In this document: positions 5,651 through 7,357 of the stretch, in pieces
Layout: each line of letters starts with the position of its first letter
Numbering within the stretch: position 1 is the first letter of the stretch
Origin: an uncultured Treponema sp.
GTDB lineage: Bacteria; Spirochaetota; Spirochaetia; Treponematales; Treponemataceae
DNA length: 7,357 nt
Assembly: GCA_905236465.1 (NCBI GenBank)
Contig: CAJOQA010000034.1
Location: 1 to 7,357, forward strand
Direction: 5' to 3'
The notes under the pieces: generated by a model
Database searches by the model: none
Told to the model about the DNA's origin: nothing
Seen by the model: only the letters and a program-made list of their open reading frames with translations
Made by a program: the position numbers and the translations under genes

Positions 5651-6463
5651 ATGTCAGATGAATTGCATAAAAAGCTAGAAGCCCTCCGTGAATATTTACG
5701 TTCCCTAAAAAGTGTCGCCGTAGCTTTTTCTAGTGGTGTAGACTCAACATTTTTACTTTTTGTGGCACATGAGGTTTTAGCAGATAAGGCTATAGCAATT
5801 ACAGCTACATCTCCTACTTTTCCAAAGAGAGAAGCTGATGAGGCCGCAGACTTTTGTAAAAGTAAGGGGATAAGGCAGATTGTAATTGATTCCAATGAAC
5901 TTGCAATACCAGAATTCCGGCAAAATCCAAAGAACCGGTGCTATCATTGCAAAAAGAATCTATTCTCAAAGATTCTTTTGCTTGCAAAAGAAAATGATAT
6001 TGCTGCAGTCTGTGAAGGAAGCAATATGGATGATAACGGTGATTATCGCCCGGGCTTGCAGGCTGTAGCTGAACTAGGCATAAAAAGCCCACTGCGGGAA
6101 TGTGGCTTGTATAAAGAAGAAATACGGCTTCTTTCAAAAGAATTAGGGCTTTCAACTTGGGGAAAGCAGTCCTTTGCCTGCTTGTCGAGCAGGGTTCCCT
6201 ATGGAGAGGAAATCACTGAAAGAAAACTTGGTATGGTAGACCAGGCTGAACAACTTTTGTTTAATCTTGGCTTTTATCAGTTTAGGGTCCGTCTTCATGG
6301 TGGAAATCTTGCCCGCATTGAAGTGCCCCCAACAGAGCTGAATACGGTGCTTTTGCAAAGGGATTTGATTATACAAAAATTTCGTGAGTTGGGTTTCTCT
6401 TATATCACCTTGGACTTGCAGGGGTACCGGATGGGAAGCCTAAATGAGGTATTGCAAAAGTGA
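5651..6463 (+). CDS. larE: LarE, ATP-dependent sulfur transferase for nickel-pincer nucleotide synthesis
   Basis: LarE adenylylates the two carboxylates of pyridinium-3,5-biscarboxylate mononucleotide and replaces them with thiocarboxylates, giving the dithio precursor of NPN. The 270 residues match the family length. The PP-loop is FSSGVDS (26-32), followed by NRCYHCKKNLF (95-105) and EGSNMDDNGDYRPGLQA (122-138). SPLRECGLYKEEIR (146-159) and QSFACLSSRVPYGEEIT (173-189) come next. Cys177 is at the place of the sacrificial Cys176 of Lactiplantibacillus plantarum LarE. Cys97 and Cys100 are also present, and with Cys177 they form a three-cysteine set of the kind linked to [4Fe-4S]-dependent, non-sacrificial LarE enzymes such as that of Thermotoga maritima. 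The start codon follows the upstream stop with no spacer. AGGAG (5636-5640) lies 10 nt upstream inside the reductase gene. The gene overlaps larB as GTGA. Confidence 0.94.
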   Translation: MSDELHKKLEALREYLRSLKSVAVAFSSGVDSTFLLFVAHEVLADKAIAITATSPTFPKREADEAADFCKSKGIRQIVIDSNELAIPEFRQNPKNRCYHCKKNLFSKILLLAKENDIAAVCEGSNMDDNGDYRPGLQAVAELGIKSPLRECGLYKEEIRLLSKELGLSTWGKQSFACLSSRVPYGEEITERKLGMVDQAEQLLFNLGFYQFRVRLHGGNLARIEVPPTELNTVLLQRDLIIQKFRELGFSYITLDLQGYRMGSLNEVLQK

Positions 6464-7149
6464 GCGGCTACGATGAACTTGATTTTGCAAAACTTGATAC
6501 AGACAGAAAAAATCGTACGGGCTTTCCAGAAACCGTATTTTGTCAGGGGAAAAAGGACGAATTCCTGGTAGATATTTTTATCAGGCTTTTTGAGCTGAAC
6601 GGAGAAGTGCTAGGAACAAGGGCAAGCGCGCAGCAGTTTGCCCTGATAAAAAAAGCCTTGCCTAGCGCAAAGTATGATGAAGTTTCTCGTATTATAAGCC
6701 TTCAAAGTGAGCAGAAAAAGAAGACTGAACTTATCGGTAACATTGCAGTTTGTACTGCGGGGACAGCTGATATCCCTGTAGCAGAGGAAGCTGCACAAAC
6801 AGCTGAATTTTTGGGGAGCCGTGTGTCAAGAGCTTATGATGTTGGTGTAAGCGGAATCCACCGCCTGCTTTCTAAACGGGATATGCTGAATGAGGCTAAC
6901 TGTGTTATTGCTGTTGCAGGAATGGAAGGAGCTCTTGCAAGTGTTATAGGCGGTTTAGTTAGCGTTCCTGTAATAGCTGTTCCAACTTCTGTGGGCTATG
7001 GGGCAAGCCTAGGCGGACTTTCTGCGCTTCTTACAATGATAAATTCCTGTGCTAATGGGATCAGCGTAGTAAACATAGACAATGGTTACGGGGCGGGTTA
7101 TATTGCTACTCAAATAAACCGCCTTGCCGTAAAAGGAAAAAGTATATGA
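6460..7149 (+). CDS. larB: LarB, pyridinium-3,5-biscarboxylate mononucleotide synthase (NaAD carboxylase/hydrolase)
   Basis: LarB carboxylates the pyridinium ring of nicotinic acid adenine dinucleotide at C5 and cleaves off AMP, the first step of NPN synthesis. The N-terminal part has FAKLDTDRKNRTGFPETVFC (9-28) and GTRAS (52-56). The C-terminal PurE-like domain has CTAGTADIPVAEEAA (98-112), VAGMEGALASVIGGL (152-166), VPVIAVPTSVGYGA (169-182) and INSCANGISVVNIDNGYGAG (194-213). Cys197 aligns by offset with the reactive Cys221 of L. plantarum LarB, and Glu156 lies in the GMEGAL motif. The start is GTG 6460, overlapping the larE TGA by 4 bp; GAGGT (6446-6450) lies 9 nt upstream. At 229 residues it is about 20 shorter than usual, because the short helical region before the FAK motif is missing. 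The catalytic core is complete. The stop overlaps larC as ATGA. Confidence 0.93.
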   Translation: MSGYDELDFAKLDTDRKNRTGFPETVFCQGKKDEFLVDIFIRLFELNGEVLGTRASAQQFALIKKALPSAKYDEVSRIISLQSEQKKKTELIGNIAVCTAGTADIPVAEEAAQTAEFLGSRVSRAYDVGVSGIHRLLSKRDMLNEANCVIAVAGMEGALASVIGGLVSVPVIAVPTSVGYGASLGGLSALLTMINSCANGISVVNIDNGYGAGYIATQINRLAVKGKSI

Positions 7150-7357
7150 GCGATTTGTATCTTGAATGTAAGTCAGGGATTGCGGGTGATATGGCTGTTG
7201 CTGCCCTCATTGATGCAGGAGCGGATAAAGAACTTTTACAGTCAGTATTAGACTCAATTCCTGCAAAGGGATTTAGAACTGAAATTACTCGTGTTAAAAA
7301 AAATGGAATTGACTGTTGCGATTTTAATGTTATCTTAGATGAAGAACATGAAAACCA
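7146..7357 (+). CDS. larC: LarC, nickel-pincer nucleotide nickel-insertion enzyme (partial, N-terminus)
   Basis: LarC inserts nickel into the dithio-pyridinium mononucleotide in a CTP-dependent reaction, completing NPN. Only the first 70 codons are present; the gene continues past the window edge. The start of the DUF111 family is clear: YLECKSGIAGDMAVAALIDA (5-24), then GADKELLQSVLDSIP and TRVKKNGIDC. The visible part ends at LDEEHEN and a partial CA codon, where the family usually has a His-rich segment. The ATG overlaps the larB TGA by 4 bp, and GGA in AAAAGGAAAAAG gives a modest SD. In L. plantarum this protein is made from two ORFs by frameshifting; the portion seen here cannot show whether that applies. 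Confidence 0.9.
   Translation, partial: MSDLYLECKSGIAGDMAVAALIDAGADKELLQSVLDSIPAKGFRTEITRVKKNGIDCCDFNVILDEEHEN

Noticed and set aside
7146..7357. Frameshifted larC (larC1/larC2) as in L. plantarum
   Set aside because: Only 70 codons are visible and they are open throughout. There is no evidence for or against a later frameshift.

Overview
This AT-rich bacterial window is tightly packed with genes. It most resembles a host-associated anaerobic spirochaete of the Treponema type, though that placement is an inference. It rests on the gene content: a solute-binding lipoprotein coupled to a multi-TM membrane protein, an Fe-S aldo/keto reductase, and the nickel-pincer (lar) genes. Codon choice is AT-biased and the lipoprotein signal is loose. 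No rRNA, tRNA, CRISPR array or insertion sequence is visible.

Left block (1-3072, minus strand, read right to left). A VTC-domain protein (CYTH/polyphosphate-polymerase fold, 2362-3072) overlaps a DUF4956 integral membrane protein (1698-2372) by 11 bp. After a 76-bp gap comes a family-1 solute-binding lipoprotein (380-1621). Its stop codon overlaps, as GTGA, the GTG start of a membrane protein that runs off the left edge (1-383). That last gene has good start signals but is absent from a simple ATG-based ORF list.

Middle block (3073-4428). The vtc-like gene is divergent from an exported CotH-family kinase gene. VTC + DUF4956 + CotH is a recurrent bacterial gene association of unresolved function. 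The 84-bp intergenic region has striking geometry. Each gene has a near-consensus sigma-70 promoter (TTGACA-17-GATAAT leftward, TTGTCA-17-TATACT rightward). Each -10 box ends exactly 6 nt before the ATG, so both mRNAs are predicted to be leaderless. The two -35 boxes lie in the arms of a 28-bp imperfect palindrome whose centre is also the centre between the two start codons.

Right block (4529-7357, plus strand). An aldo/keto reductase with a C-terminal 2x[4Fe-4S] ferredoxin-like domain is followed, without any gap, by larE, larB and the start of larC. These three genes build the nickel-pincer nucleotide cofactor (NPN) of LarA-type 2-hydroxyacid racemases and epimerases. The junctions (0 bp, GTGA overlap, ATGA overlap) point to one translationally coupled operon. 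larC is cut by the window edge and no larA is visible.

The best candidates for something undescribed are the VTC/DUF4956/CotH module with its mirror-symmetric leaderless promoters, and the solute-binding lipoprotein translationally coupled to a membrane protein rather than to ABC permeases.
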